DNA from: Prostheceraeus crozeri
Lineage: Eukaryota > Platyhelminthes > Polycladida > Euryleptidae
Length of the DNA stretch: 64,000 nucleotides
Reading direction: 5' to 3'
Assembly: GCA_907163375.1 (NCBI GenBank)
Contig: CAJQUW010011506.1
Span: 372,001-436,000, forward strand
This document shows, in pieces, positions 45,441-55,700 of the stretch (position 1 is its first letter; every line of letters begins with the position of its first letter). Under the pieces are notes generated by a model. The model was given only the letters and a program-made list of their open reading frames with translations. It was not told the DNA's origin and made no database searches. The translations under genes were made by a program, and so were the position numbers.

Positions 45441-45565
45441 GTACACGAAATCCAAAAAACTCATAAAAGAGGGCATTTTTGCGCTAAATAATTCATGTAC
45501 GACTCGCAAGTGGAGCGAGCGTACAAAATATGTCACATTTGGACTGCTGACTTTTAGGACAAAAT

Positions 45566-45661
45566 TATTAGGTAATGGCTATTACGCTGGCTGAGCTGGA
45601 ACAATTTTAATCTGGCGACTGTTACACCGAATTAGCCAGCAAGGCTGATTACCTAATAGAT
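45566..45661. repeat. Small foldback with ATTAGGTAAT ends
   Basis: TTATTAGGTAATGGCTATTA (from 45568) and, on the other strand at 45661, CTATTAGGTAATCAGCCTTG. Both contain CTGGCT inward. About 96 bp in all. Related words with GTGTAATAGCCA occur at 45959 and 50764. Confidence 0.55.
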
Positions 45662-46059
45662 AAGTGGGATATGGAAAGTATCTGCATTAAATAAAGCACT
45701 AAATTAAACTTTGTTACATTAAGAGTTTCCGAATCACCGTAGGGAAATAATTTTGCTTCGCTTAAGAAATCACTAAGTATCTCAGAAAACATCGAAGACA
45801 AAGATAAACCAAGCAAGGCTAAGCAAGGCAAGCAACGAGTCAAGACACATTCTGATGCAATTTTTTGTCTTATTGAATGATCTGCAGCCATGCTTGTAGC
45901 TAAAAAACATGAGGCGTGTTGATAGATATGGAAGACTTTTGTACAGGCTTTAATACCGGGTGTAATAGCCACTGCATAATCAAAAAGTTCACTGAATATA
46001 TCAGTCAATACCCAAAGCATTCAAATTATAGATAATTTCGTTTAAAATGTTGGTGCATC

Positions 46060-47540
46060 CCTTCTTAGTGTCATTCTCTAGATCGCATCAAACAGGAACA
46101 CCCAACGGACAAATCTGTCCTGAGAAACATTTTACGCAGTAAATACATGTTTTTACCAATTTTACAAAAAAGATTATCACCATCATTACTTTACAGCACA
46201 CCGACAGTCAAATTTGCCAATACTCATTTGTGTGGAGAAATATAAAACGTCAACTTCCCTTAGTAGACTAAATGTTTCAATAAAGTAAGGTAAGTCAAAC
46301 ATAAGGTCGAAGTTTCGACAGTCTGTCAGATTCAGGGTGCAGTAGTTTTTTTACTGTGACTTGAAGTTGACAGAGACTGCAAGAAACGTTGGCTTTGTAT
46401 ATGCATGCATATTTTGCCTACCGTACTTTATGAAAACGTTCGTCCTACTAAAAGGAGTTCACTTTTAATAATTTTTCCCCACAGATGACCATGAAACTCC
46501 TGTGTCAAGCAAAACGTTGTCAATACTGCTTCAATCACCACCAACCTAGCTAGCTTCACGCATTCTAAGCAAGCCTTCACCAATATGACAAGAATATCTT
46601 TAGCAACATAACTGGTCTGTGTACACTGACAGACAGAAATACCTCAATCACAATCAAACTTGTCCCACATCTTTTCAGTGTCATTCAGTAGAGCGTTTCA
46701 AAATACAGCGGAAAACGGGAACTCTGGGCGGAAAAGCGGTTCTACGAGTAAAAGTACTTGGTCGGATGGATGCATTTCCGGCTACAGTTTCAGTTGTGGA
46801 TCTGCATCTGAAAAGGCAGCGCATCGATACCAAAGGCCTTGTCAATGCTGCCTCAATTCAAACCAAATGTTCCATACATCTTCTCAGTGTCATTCACTAG
46901 ATCACTCTAAAAAACAGTAGTCAACGGGCGACTCTGGGCCAAAAAATAATTCTCAAAGTATAAGTACTCCTCGGATAGATGCACCTCCGGGTGCAGTTTC
47001 AGTTGTGGATCTGCATCTGAAAATGGCAGTGCAAAGATACCGAAAACCTTGTCAATGCTGCCTCAATTCGAACCAAACTGGCATCAGTCAGGCATGGGAA
47101 GCACCTCGCGCAATCAACGCACGCCTTCACCAATTCTGCAAAAATTGTATTTTTCCCACAATTCTTTACACTGTCAGTCAAAACGTTGATAGTATTGTCT
47201 CAACCACAACCAACTCATTATCATTCTGCAGAGCACATCAAAAGACAACAGCGCAACTCAGGCCTGACATGCACTGCATGTTATCATCACACATTTTCAC
47301 CATTTTTACAAAACATAGTTTTCGATCATATCTTCACGCTGTCAGCCAAAAACTTTGTTAGTAGGCCTACTGCCTCAATCAGCACCGGAGTTGCCCAAAA
47401 CCTCAGTATCATTATCCGTAGCGTTTCAAAACATTAGAGCAAAGGATAACTCCAGCTTGAGAACCACTTCTCCGAGATAAAGTACTTCGTCAAGTACATT
47501 GTAGATCTATGCTCACAGCATCATTTCAATTGTGGATCTG
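46060..47540. repeat. Degenerate tandem array, period about 209 bp
   Basis: Recurring words include CAGTGTCATTCAGTAGAGCG at 46676 and CAGTGTCATTCACTAGATC at 46884 (208 bp apart). GTTTCAGTTGTGGATCTGCA occurs at 46787 and 46996 (209 bp apart). CCTTGTCAATGCTGCCTCAA occurs in both units. More diverged versions occur at about 46066, 46515, 47175, 47404 and 47523. Reading frames across the array are by-products of the repetition. No transposon ends seen. Confidence 0.8.
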
Positions 47541-47551
47541 CATCTGAAAAT

Positions 47552-48250
47552 GTGTGGACCTACTTTGGTTGCAAGTGAAGCAGGATCATTTATGTTTTTC
47601 TTGACGATGTGAAGTTGTGTTGCAAAGAAAATGTCGTACAATTCGCATATTGCTGGAAACATTCAAGGATTTCATGAGTTGTTTCACAGGTCATTGCTGT
47701 CTGTTGCGTGTTACGTTATTGCACCCTATGGAGTATTATCATGAGAAGGTGTGGACAGACCTTGGTTGCAACTGAGCCATAATCATCAAGGTTTTTCTTG
47801 ACGATGTGAAGTCATGTTGCGAAGAAAATGACGTGAAATTCGAGAGGTGATGGAAAATTAAGATGATTGCATGATTTGTTTCTCAGGTCATTGCTGTCCG
47901 TTGCTTGTTGCGTTGTAGCACCCTATGGAGTATTATCATGAGAAGGTGTGGACAGACTTTGGCTGCAATTCCGTTAGGGTAACAAATGTCTTCCTGACGT
48001 CATGAAGCTTTGTTGCGAAGGTAATATGGAAAAGTTTAAAAATTGGTTCGATGATTGCATGACGCAAAACATTCCATGATTGCATGAATTGTTTTTCTTG
48101 TCAGAGTCATCGATTGGTTACCGTTTTTTTGTAATGCCATTTCGAGAATCGTCATGTGAAAGTGTGGGCAGACTTTGCTTGCAATTGAGCCAGAGTCACT
48201 AATGTTTTTCTTGACGTTTTAAAGGTGTTGTGTATGTTTTTTTCAACGAT
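47552..48250. repeat. Tandem array, period about 197 bp, four units
   Basis: Units begin GTGTGGAC(C/AGAC) at 47552, 47749, 47946 and GTGTGGGCAGAC at 48162 (spacings 197, 197, 216). Shared blocks are TTTTTCTTGACGATGTGAAG, GTCATTGCTGTC and GCACCCTATGGAGTATTATC. The first two copies are the most alike. The array begins right after the last recognisable word of the 209-bp array. Confidence 0.88.
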
Positions 48251-48633
48251 GAGGCATGCTAAAAATTCAATTGATAGTATATTATTTAAAGAAACGGATT
48301 GAAATACTTTTTTGCTAACTGTACTGTGCAACCTCGTGTATAACACGGTATGAAACTCATTTTTGGAGAGCATGGTTTTAAAAGGTGGCTTTAAAACATG
48401 GCTTTGGGAAAATGTACTATGAAAGATTGCACAACTATATAGAAAACCTAGTTTTCAGGGAGCACTATTCTGAAAGAATTTCTCTTGGTATCTTCCAAAC
48501 ATTTTTGCTCTTTTCCCGATGTCATTTTTTATAGGTTCCGGTGCCATGTTGGTGCTCCTTTTTGGTAGAATTACATCACAAGACCCAAACATATTTTGAT
48601 TATTTTCAATAATTTGAATTTTCGGAAATTCAA
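48251..48633. other. Spacer between tandem arrays
   Basis: No repeat unit or gene recognised. Confidence 0.35.
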
Positions 48634-48701
48634 TGGGACCCACCACGTAGAGGAGGAAGTATAAAAAAACTTATACTTCCTCCTCTACGTAGTGGGTCCC
48701 A
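48634..48701. repeat. Long perfect-stem hairpin
   Basis: Arms 48634-48664 and 48671-48701 are 31 bp each with one mismatch (CACCACG against CACTACG) and a 6-nt loop. The stem contains ACGTAGAGGAGGAAGTATAA. It lies between two tandem arrays. It could be a MITE-like foldback, a head-to-head element junction or a small-RNA hairpin. The nearly perfect pairing is more like a recent inverted duplication than a typical animal pre-miRNA. Confidence 0.9.
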
Positions 48702-48757
48702 ATTAACAAAAACGGGTATTCGCATCTGACCTCACTACAGAATGCACATCATGCAGC

Positions 48758-49650
48758 AGAAAAATTCCGCAAAGATGAGAAGGGGTTGTGAATGGCAGTG
48801 TGTCTGAAAACGGCAGATTTTCAATCAGTAGGCCATCTTTTCAAACTTGCGAAGGATCTGTAGGACAGAATATTACATGGAATTTAACGAAACGTGATCT
48901 AAATCTGAGTGAGATGCCATGGAACGTTGCTGTAGCTCTACAGAAGCTTCGGCAATGAAGAATGGGAGTTGTGACTACCTTTGTTTTTGAAAATTTGAAA
49001 TTCGATTAAAGCGGTCATCTTGTGTAGGCCCTATAGGACAAAGCACTGCATGGATTTTGATGAAAATTGACGCAAATGTGAGTGAGATGCCATAGAACGT
49101 TGGTGCAGCTCTACGGAATTGTCTGCAACGAGGAACAGTAGTTGTGTGTAGCTGTGTTTTTGAAAATGTGAAAATCAGTTGCGTAAGCTGTTATTTTTAG
49201 CTTATGAGTTCTCTGTAGGACAGGTCACTGTTTGGATTTTGATGAAACTTAATGTGAAGGTGATAGCGGTACCGTGGAGCATTGCTGTAGCTCTACAGAA
49301 GTTTCGGCAATGAAGAATGGGAGTTGTGACTTTTTGACTGAGAGTTTGAAATTCAACATTCATGTCGGTCATCTTGTGTAGGCCCTGAAGCACAGTGCTC
49401 GGGAGCATAGAATTTGATAAAATTTAGATTGATGCTGAGTACGGTGCTGTCGAGCATCTTTGTAATTCTACTTAATTTTCTGCAGTGAGGAAAGGATGTT
49501 GTGGGTAGCTGTGTTTTTGAAAATTGGAGATTCAATACTCTGTTGGACAGGGTTTTCTATGACTTTCTATTAAACTTGATGGGATGATCGGGCTTCTTGT
49601 AGCTTTGGTTAGGCTGTATTTCGTTTTCTGAAAGAAAGTGCATGAGATTC
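48758..49650. repeat. Tandem array, period about 175 bp, about five units
   Basis: The block TGTAGCTCTACAGAAG(C/T)TTCGG with following GCAATGAAGAATGGGAGTTG recurs at 48931, 49104 (diverged), 49286 and 49461 (diverged), spacings 173, 182 and 175. A unit begins at about 48758 and a partial one at about 49590. Units 1 and 3 are more alike than neighbours, suggesting a two-unit higher-order repeat of about 355 bp. Other shared words are GGATTTTGATGAAA and CATCTTGTGTAGGCCCT. Confidence 0.85.
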
Positions 49651-50248
49651 GTTTTGCTTTAGTCTCTCGGATGGCTGCATTTGTTTAGGTGGTAAAAAAA
49701 TTGTGAGCCGAAAATGTTTCCGGCTGTCAATTGTGCGACTACAAATTTAGAGAGTATTTGAGAATCTATTTTGCTAACTGTTGTCGATGTATGTAAAAGT
49801 CAATATCTCAAGGTCTTCTAATATTGAAATGATTTCATGACATGACTTTGAATGACGAAATTCTTCCATACCTCATTACACAAAAGAAATTGAAACCCTC
49901 AAATCAACCCACTATAATTTTGTTGTTATCGGACGTTTCTTCGTCACAACATTGCCACTTTTCAAAGGAAAAAATTTTCAAAAAACAGCTTGCAAATGTG
50001 CCCTTCTCACAAATAGTTTACTACTGACAATAGAATTGAGAATCAAAAGCCATTTTTCTATTTTCAAGTTATATTTTCAGTAATTTCTCCGATATTTTAA
50101 GTTTCTATAACTTTCTCGACGATCATTCACATATTTATCATAAAAATTTTCACATTTCTATCAGTGAATTTCCATAATTTCAAATTTCAACCACTGCTGA
50201 TACCTCTTTGTGAAACGCAATTCCTCTGCAGACTGCTTAATAATACTG
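49651..50248. other. Unassigned
   Basis: No gene or repeat recognised. Confidence 0.35.
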
Positions 50249-50470
50249 ATTAGGCAGTCGAAATTAACAGCGTTTCACAAAACCAAGTATTAAGCAGTGT
50301 GGGACTAATATAAATCACTGCTTAATAGGCTATGTGGTTTTGTGAAGCGCTGCTAATTTCGACTGTTTGAATCACTGATTTAAATCACTGCTGTAAATTT
50401 ATTTTATGAAACGCAAAACATTTTCCACACTGATATAGAGCACTAATTTATTTAATGAAACGGGCCCCAG
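50209..50470. mobile_element. Foldback/MITE with TGAAACG motifs
   Basis: Arms 50255-50299 and 50316-50365 are inverted repeats (CAGTCGAAATTAACAGCG against CAGTCGAAATTAGCAGCG, then TTCACAAAACCA, and TATTAAGCAGTG), with a few-base gap. On either side come TTTGTGAAACGC (50212), TTTATGAAACGC (50403) and finally TTAATGAAACGGGCCCC (50452-50468). The last resembles the GGGGCCCGTTTCATTAA-type ends of Harbinger-like MITEs. A matching left end with GGGCCC was not found. Confidence 0.55.
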
Positions 50471-50756
50471 ATAATGCTGATTGCCTCAAATAAAAAATAG
50501 ATAAAATTATCAACAGCACTTGAAAATTGAGATTTTGTTATGTTAGTCGTTTGTCGCCTAGAAATCTGTTTAGTTCTTTTCAGAAACCACTAAATTTTTC
50601 AAAAAATTAGAAAGTGAGGCAAGTCTATGTAAGGCGATGAAAGACAGAGGCGAGCCTAGTCACTTTCTGATACAAATACCTCTTCTTGTTACATTGAGTG
50701 ATTCTGTTATCTGATATAGCTGAGAAATACGATGCGTGACAATACAGATGGAAGAA

Positions 50757-50830
50757 TATTGTAATGGATCAGCCGGTGTAATAGCCAGGAGACCAAACTT
50801 GTACCGGTTCAGCCGATGTCATAGCCATTG
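50757..50830. repeat. GCCGGTGTAATAGCC motif pair
   Basis: CAGCCGGTGTAATAGCC at 50760 and CAGCCGATGTCATAGCCATT at 50810 are two related words 50 bp apart. They match, in reverse orientation, the end of the small foldback at 45566, and in direct orientation CCGGGTGTAATAGCCACTGC at 45956. Confidence 0.45.
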
Positions 50831-51383
50831 CCATAGATTTTTGCCATTACTATTTTCAGCTGGTAAATTTTGAAATATTTGTGTACTGCGTCACTATGAC
50901 GAAACATCCACTCTTGCTTCCGCATTTAAACACTAGAATTATTTTTAGTCATTGAAATCTGTGCGAAATCCCATTGGTGTAATGTATTTCAGGGAGAAGT
51001 AAATGCAGAAATTCAGAAAGAGATACACATCAGGAATTGTTCACAGGATGAAAAATAAGATATATGCAAAAATCTGGCCCTCTACCCTCAATTTGCACGG
51101 TTTTAGAGTTATCACCCCCACTAGGAGCGATTGGTAAGCCAGTGCATTGCTATTTGAGCCATAGAAATCGAATAATCATTGTCAATGGTTTACGCTATGA
51201 GGACGTAAACTTAGCGTTCCATCGGTAGCTCCGTTTCAGATTGAATGACAGTGTTGACAAGATGAATAGATACGTAGAACCCTTTTGTGTATTTTATTCT
51301 CTAAATGGTTAATTTAAGTGTCAAAGTATGACAGTGTGCTGAAACCGTGTAATTCGTCTTCGCCGCGCTGTCAAGCAATAAGG

Positions 51384-51418
51384 TAGTTATCGCACTGAAT
51401 CCTAGAGTGCGATAACTA
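51384..51418. repeat. Hairpin TAGTTATCGCACT
   Basis: Arms 51384-51396 and 51406-51418 are exact 13-bp reverse complements around a 9-nt loop. No neighbouring gene end to suggest a terminator. Confidence 0.7.
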
Positions 51419-51886
51419 TCACTTATTTCCGTGGTCCGACAGAAAGACTTAATTATTTTTTGTGTTTTCTATCAAATATATTAGTTATTGTAAATACTTG
51501 TAGAATAGCCAGAATCAAGTTTTGAATATACTTTGTACATGTAACTAACAAAATATGGATCTACTATATTGAGATTGGGAAACATACTTGGGAAAAGTCA
51601 CAGAAATTTTTTTACGGTCGTTTGAACTGTAAGAAATGTATCAGCAGATAGAGTTAAGTTATATGCAGAAAATTTATATATTTTCCAATGTAATCTGAAA
51701 AATTCGATAAATGTTTGCACTTCCAGCGCCAAGCGTGCTAAAATGATTATCAGGAATTTCTATACAGTTTTAATTAAGAATTGAAACAAATTAGGAACTT
51801 ATTCTAGCAAGTAGAGCTCGGATGAGAATTAAAACCTGCGCTCGTTCCTGTGAGTCTTATTTGTTAAACTAGTAGAACAGAATGAT

Positions 51887-52745
51887 CAGTGGTGGCCGTT
51901 GCGAGAAGCAAAGCGATAAAGAGATAAAGATAATATCGCTTTAGTCGAAAATTTATCGCTTATCGCAGAGACCGGAAAATTTTATCGCTTATATTTATCG
52001 CTTTAAAATTTTCCGCGATAAATCCTGCGATAAATTAAGTGATAAAGAAGAAAACAAAAAACCGTTTTTTTAGCATTATTTACAACTAGCTTCATTTTCC
52101 ATTTCACGTGATTCGTTTGACGGAATCGGTGAGTGAGGAGTTTAATTAGCTTCAACTGAAATGGTCTCGGAGACTGTATTGAGCTGTTTTTCACATATTT
52201 CATTATCGGAACAACATCAGTACAAGTGCTATGAATTAGCCAGTTAATGGTCAGTTGATACATTTATCCCGCTATTCCGCATTCAGTACAGCTGGGGACG
52301 TCCTGAGGCCTCAGTGAACATTATTTTGAAAATCTTGTTCTTTTGAAAGGGACCTCCTCAACCAGAGGTTCAAGGTACCAAGGGGGTGTATTAGGAGGAT
52401 GATGAATTACATGTGCCTTCAATTGTTGTATTTGTGTTTGTGATGTTGTGCTGTGACAATTTTCCTGATTTGTATGTTGTTAGAAAGTAACAAAGTGTTA
52501 ATTTCGAGTCTTCTGGTGTTACTGTTTTATTCAATATTACATGCATATGTATATTGTGTTTTAAGTGTAAAAAAGAGGTTTTTAATACATAAAGTAGTAA
52601 CAAATGTAGTACCATATTTTTGGATTTATCGCAGGATCTATCGTTATCGCTTTATTTCGGAGGTCCAAGTTCATCGCATTGTCGTCATCTGACTTACCGG
52701 GAAAATGTATCGGTTTATCGAAATATTTTTCGCTGCCCACCACTA
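51887..52745. mobile_element. hAT-type element with TTATCGC subterminal repeats
   Basis: 859 bp. Ends are CAGTGGTGG at 51887 and the inverse CCACCACTA at 52745. Flanks are AGAATGAT and CGAATGAT, an 8-bp duplication with one difference. About eight copies of TTATCGC/GCGATAA lie in the first 150 bp, and four or five in the last 125 bp. The block ATTTATCGCAGGATYTATCG is inverted between the two ends (about 52017-52036 and 52624-52643). Dense subterminal motifs are typical transposase-binding sites of hAT elements. No transposase recognised inside, so non-autonomous. Confidence 0.85.
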
Positions 52746-52753
52746 CGAATGAT

Positions 52754-55700
52754 ATTATCATAACATAAAATAGGTTGCTTCACATACAGATAAATATCAC
52801 CGAACAGTAGAGGAATAGCTCAACTCAATGTATCTGTAGAGCACGATTTGTCATGTTGCTTTTAAAGCGGCTCATACTGTGCAATATGGAAAGTCTAATA
52901 TTTCTTCGGAGAGTGACCTTTACCAGCTTCAACTTACATTATAATAAAAAACTGTGAGGAATGCGGATATCTAAAATTGTTAAAGTCCACTACAATGTTA
53001 TGTACGTACATCTAAACACGATAACCAAGCCTACCTAGAGCGCATTCACATATCCTAATTGCAAGTTCAGTACATAAGAATTTCATGTATTGGAATAGGA
53101 GGAATGCAATTTACATTTTTGTATGAATAATAATCACATGATGACAAACACTAAAGGAAATTACAAAATGAAAGTAATTACACAGCTCAAACTGTTATGT
53201 TTATGAAATCATTGAGATGCAGAGACATACGAGTATCAACGATGAATATCAACACTGTTTAAATAGCTGAGTTGAGGTTTTGAGACGCCTTTCAAGCAAT
53301 TTATTGACTTTTATACACAGATGCAACATTAAATGATACAAAGAATTCTGATATGTAACTATAATAACAATCCTATACTTTTCCTGGGGTTATTGCCATT
53401 TGAATTATGATGATGACTCGTGTAGTTTGCACTCAAAACAAAACTTGTTGCATCTAAAGAAAAGATGCTTCCTTTTTCCATTTCTTTGCTTTTGCTGTCA
53501 ATGTTATTATCCATGGATCAAGTGACATCTTTTCAAGAGACTCTTAAAGAGTGCACACAATTTTACTTCAAAAAATTCTCCCTCAGTTCACTGATATTTA
53601 AGACTAAGCTCAATGAGTTTTTTTCAAGCCAGAAGTCAATCAGATGTGTCATTTCCATTGCAAAATTTTAAGTGGGCGTTATTTTCATCAATGTTCGAAC
53701 TGATCTCTACGAAAATGAATAGAAATAATATCGAAACATTCAATTATATTTGGAAAGTTAAAAAGAATACATGTATTGTTAGAAGCGAAATGTCATTGAC
53801 TTCTAATGATAAGTTATAAATAATAATTATAAATAAATTCCTAGAAGAACAACGTTTCCAGAGAAATTTCAAATTTTGTGATATTGCATTATGTTAACAT
53901 CAAACGAAGAAACTGGCTTTACGATTTGCTTTACGTGTTATGAACTTTCTTTCTTCATTCAGCAGAATATGGTGTGGATAGCTCTCTACCACGTATCGAA
54001 GATTCAATGCAACAGAATCCTCACAAAAATTATGCTTGAACTTTGTACCACCTAAAGCTGCATCTACTTTATATTTTTCCAGAAATATGAGACATTCAAT
54101 GCGACTACCAATGTCATGACAATTGCCTGACTTCACATCAGATGATGGCTATAGACAATGAAGGCGTGGTCTAATAGACAAAACACCAACTAATTCGAAA
54201 ACATACAGAACCTAAATGGGTCATATTTACATTGCAATCATCGTGCAAGGATTTTGGTGCTGAAGTTTTCTTCTGAATTAATGTAGAATGAGCATATTTT
54301 TGTCGTTACAAAAGTCTGTTCATCTCGACTTCATCTTTGCCAGAAGATTCAAGCCAATTTTTAGATAAAAGAGATTTAATACGTGCAATACTGCACCGCC
54401 CTGTCATCACCACGATTTTGACTTACACCTCATCAGTGAGTGGAATTGAATTTATCACCTCCCAAGCAGAAAAACTATTTAATTATAGAATTCATCGCAT
54501 GTTGGGAGCGGTTTTGATTGCGACTCTTTTAAAGATCCTGTATCCGTCTGAAGCAATCAATCTTTTGTCGATTGCCGATCAGAATGCGAACCATTTGAAC
54601 CAACTTCGGACGTCTTTCACAAGAATTTCCGTCTTCAAAACTCTTTTCCCGTACATCATTGACTGAATGAATTTACCAAATCAGTAACGAAATTGTCTGT
54701 GAGTCACATAGAGCTGTCACAATAGCCGTGTCCTACACTATCCAATGTGTCGTATCACTGTCAATTTTTCGATTCCAATGTTATAAATATGAACGCCTCT
54801 CTGCTGATATTCTCTCACTCACTCATTCACTCACTAACTAAAGTTTCATCAAATCTTCCAATGAACAAACACAATAAGATTCCGCCACTAGCGGTTTTTG
54901 GCGGAATCTTGTTAATTCAGCGGAAAATGCGGAATATCAGCATAACGTTGGCATTTTGTTTTTTTACAGTTTGATAGAAGAAACAATTAGCAAAAGCTCG
55001 AAACATTAGCGACACTTTGTTGGGCGCCGTGCATTTTTTTAATTCCCCAAAAATGCCATAATTTCTCAGCTATCAAGATTTGACGTTTTTGGCGTTCAAG
55101 AATGGCTTCATTCATCGACGTAATAAGTCTTCGGTGGGGTAAGTCGATGTCACAATCGATGGGACAAGAGCCGATGGTGATCTAAAAGTCAATGACTTAC
55201 TATGATTTTCCGTGCTTGTTTTGTATTCATGAATCCCATAATGATCACTTTACATGAACTAATGTTCAGTAGATGCATGCCGTGTGTGTATCAGTAATTT
55301 TCCTTTTCAATGTAGCTGCATGATTCAGAAACATCTTTTTTGTTTTGTATGATTAAGCTAGTTCAAAATATAACGGTTGTAGGCTAAATACCAAGTTAAT
55401 TATGAATTGAAATGCATGTACACTCAACCTATTTTTTTCGGTATTAATAAGAACTTTTGATATACTTTGTCTGTAATTAGTGCTGATAAAAGTCAATTAA
55501 ATGTTTCCAACTTAGAATAGTCATGCATAGGCTTTGCTGTCAAAAATAGTCTATGAACCTAGACGCAAAATGCAGTCTATAGTACTAATAAATTGTCCTA
55601 TCAAGTTATTCACTTCCGGATTTAAGGAATTACCTTTGGTGTTGAACATAAAATCAATCTTTCTAATTGAATTTAGATGCATAGCCAATTGATTTCTTCT

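Noticed and set aside
46619..47437. Several open frames of 80-118 codons
   Set aside because: They run through the 209-bp tandem array and repeat its units; no motifs or splice context.
46060..49650. CRISPR array
   Set aside because: Units of 175-209 bp without short identical repeats and unique spacers, in an animal genome; ordinary tandem repeats.
51384..51418. Transcription terminator hairpin
   Set aside because: No gene end nearby, no T-run, and bacterial-type terminators do not apply here.
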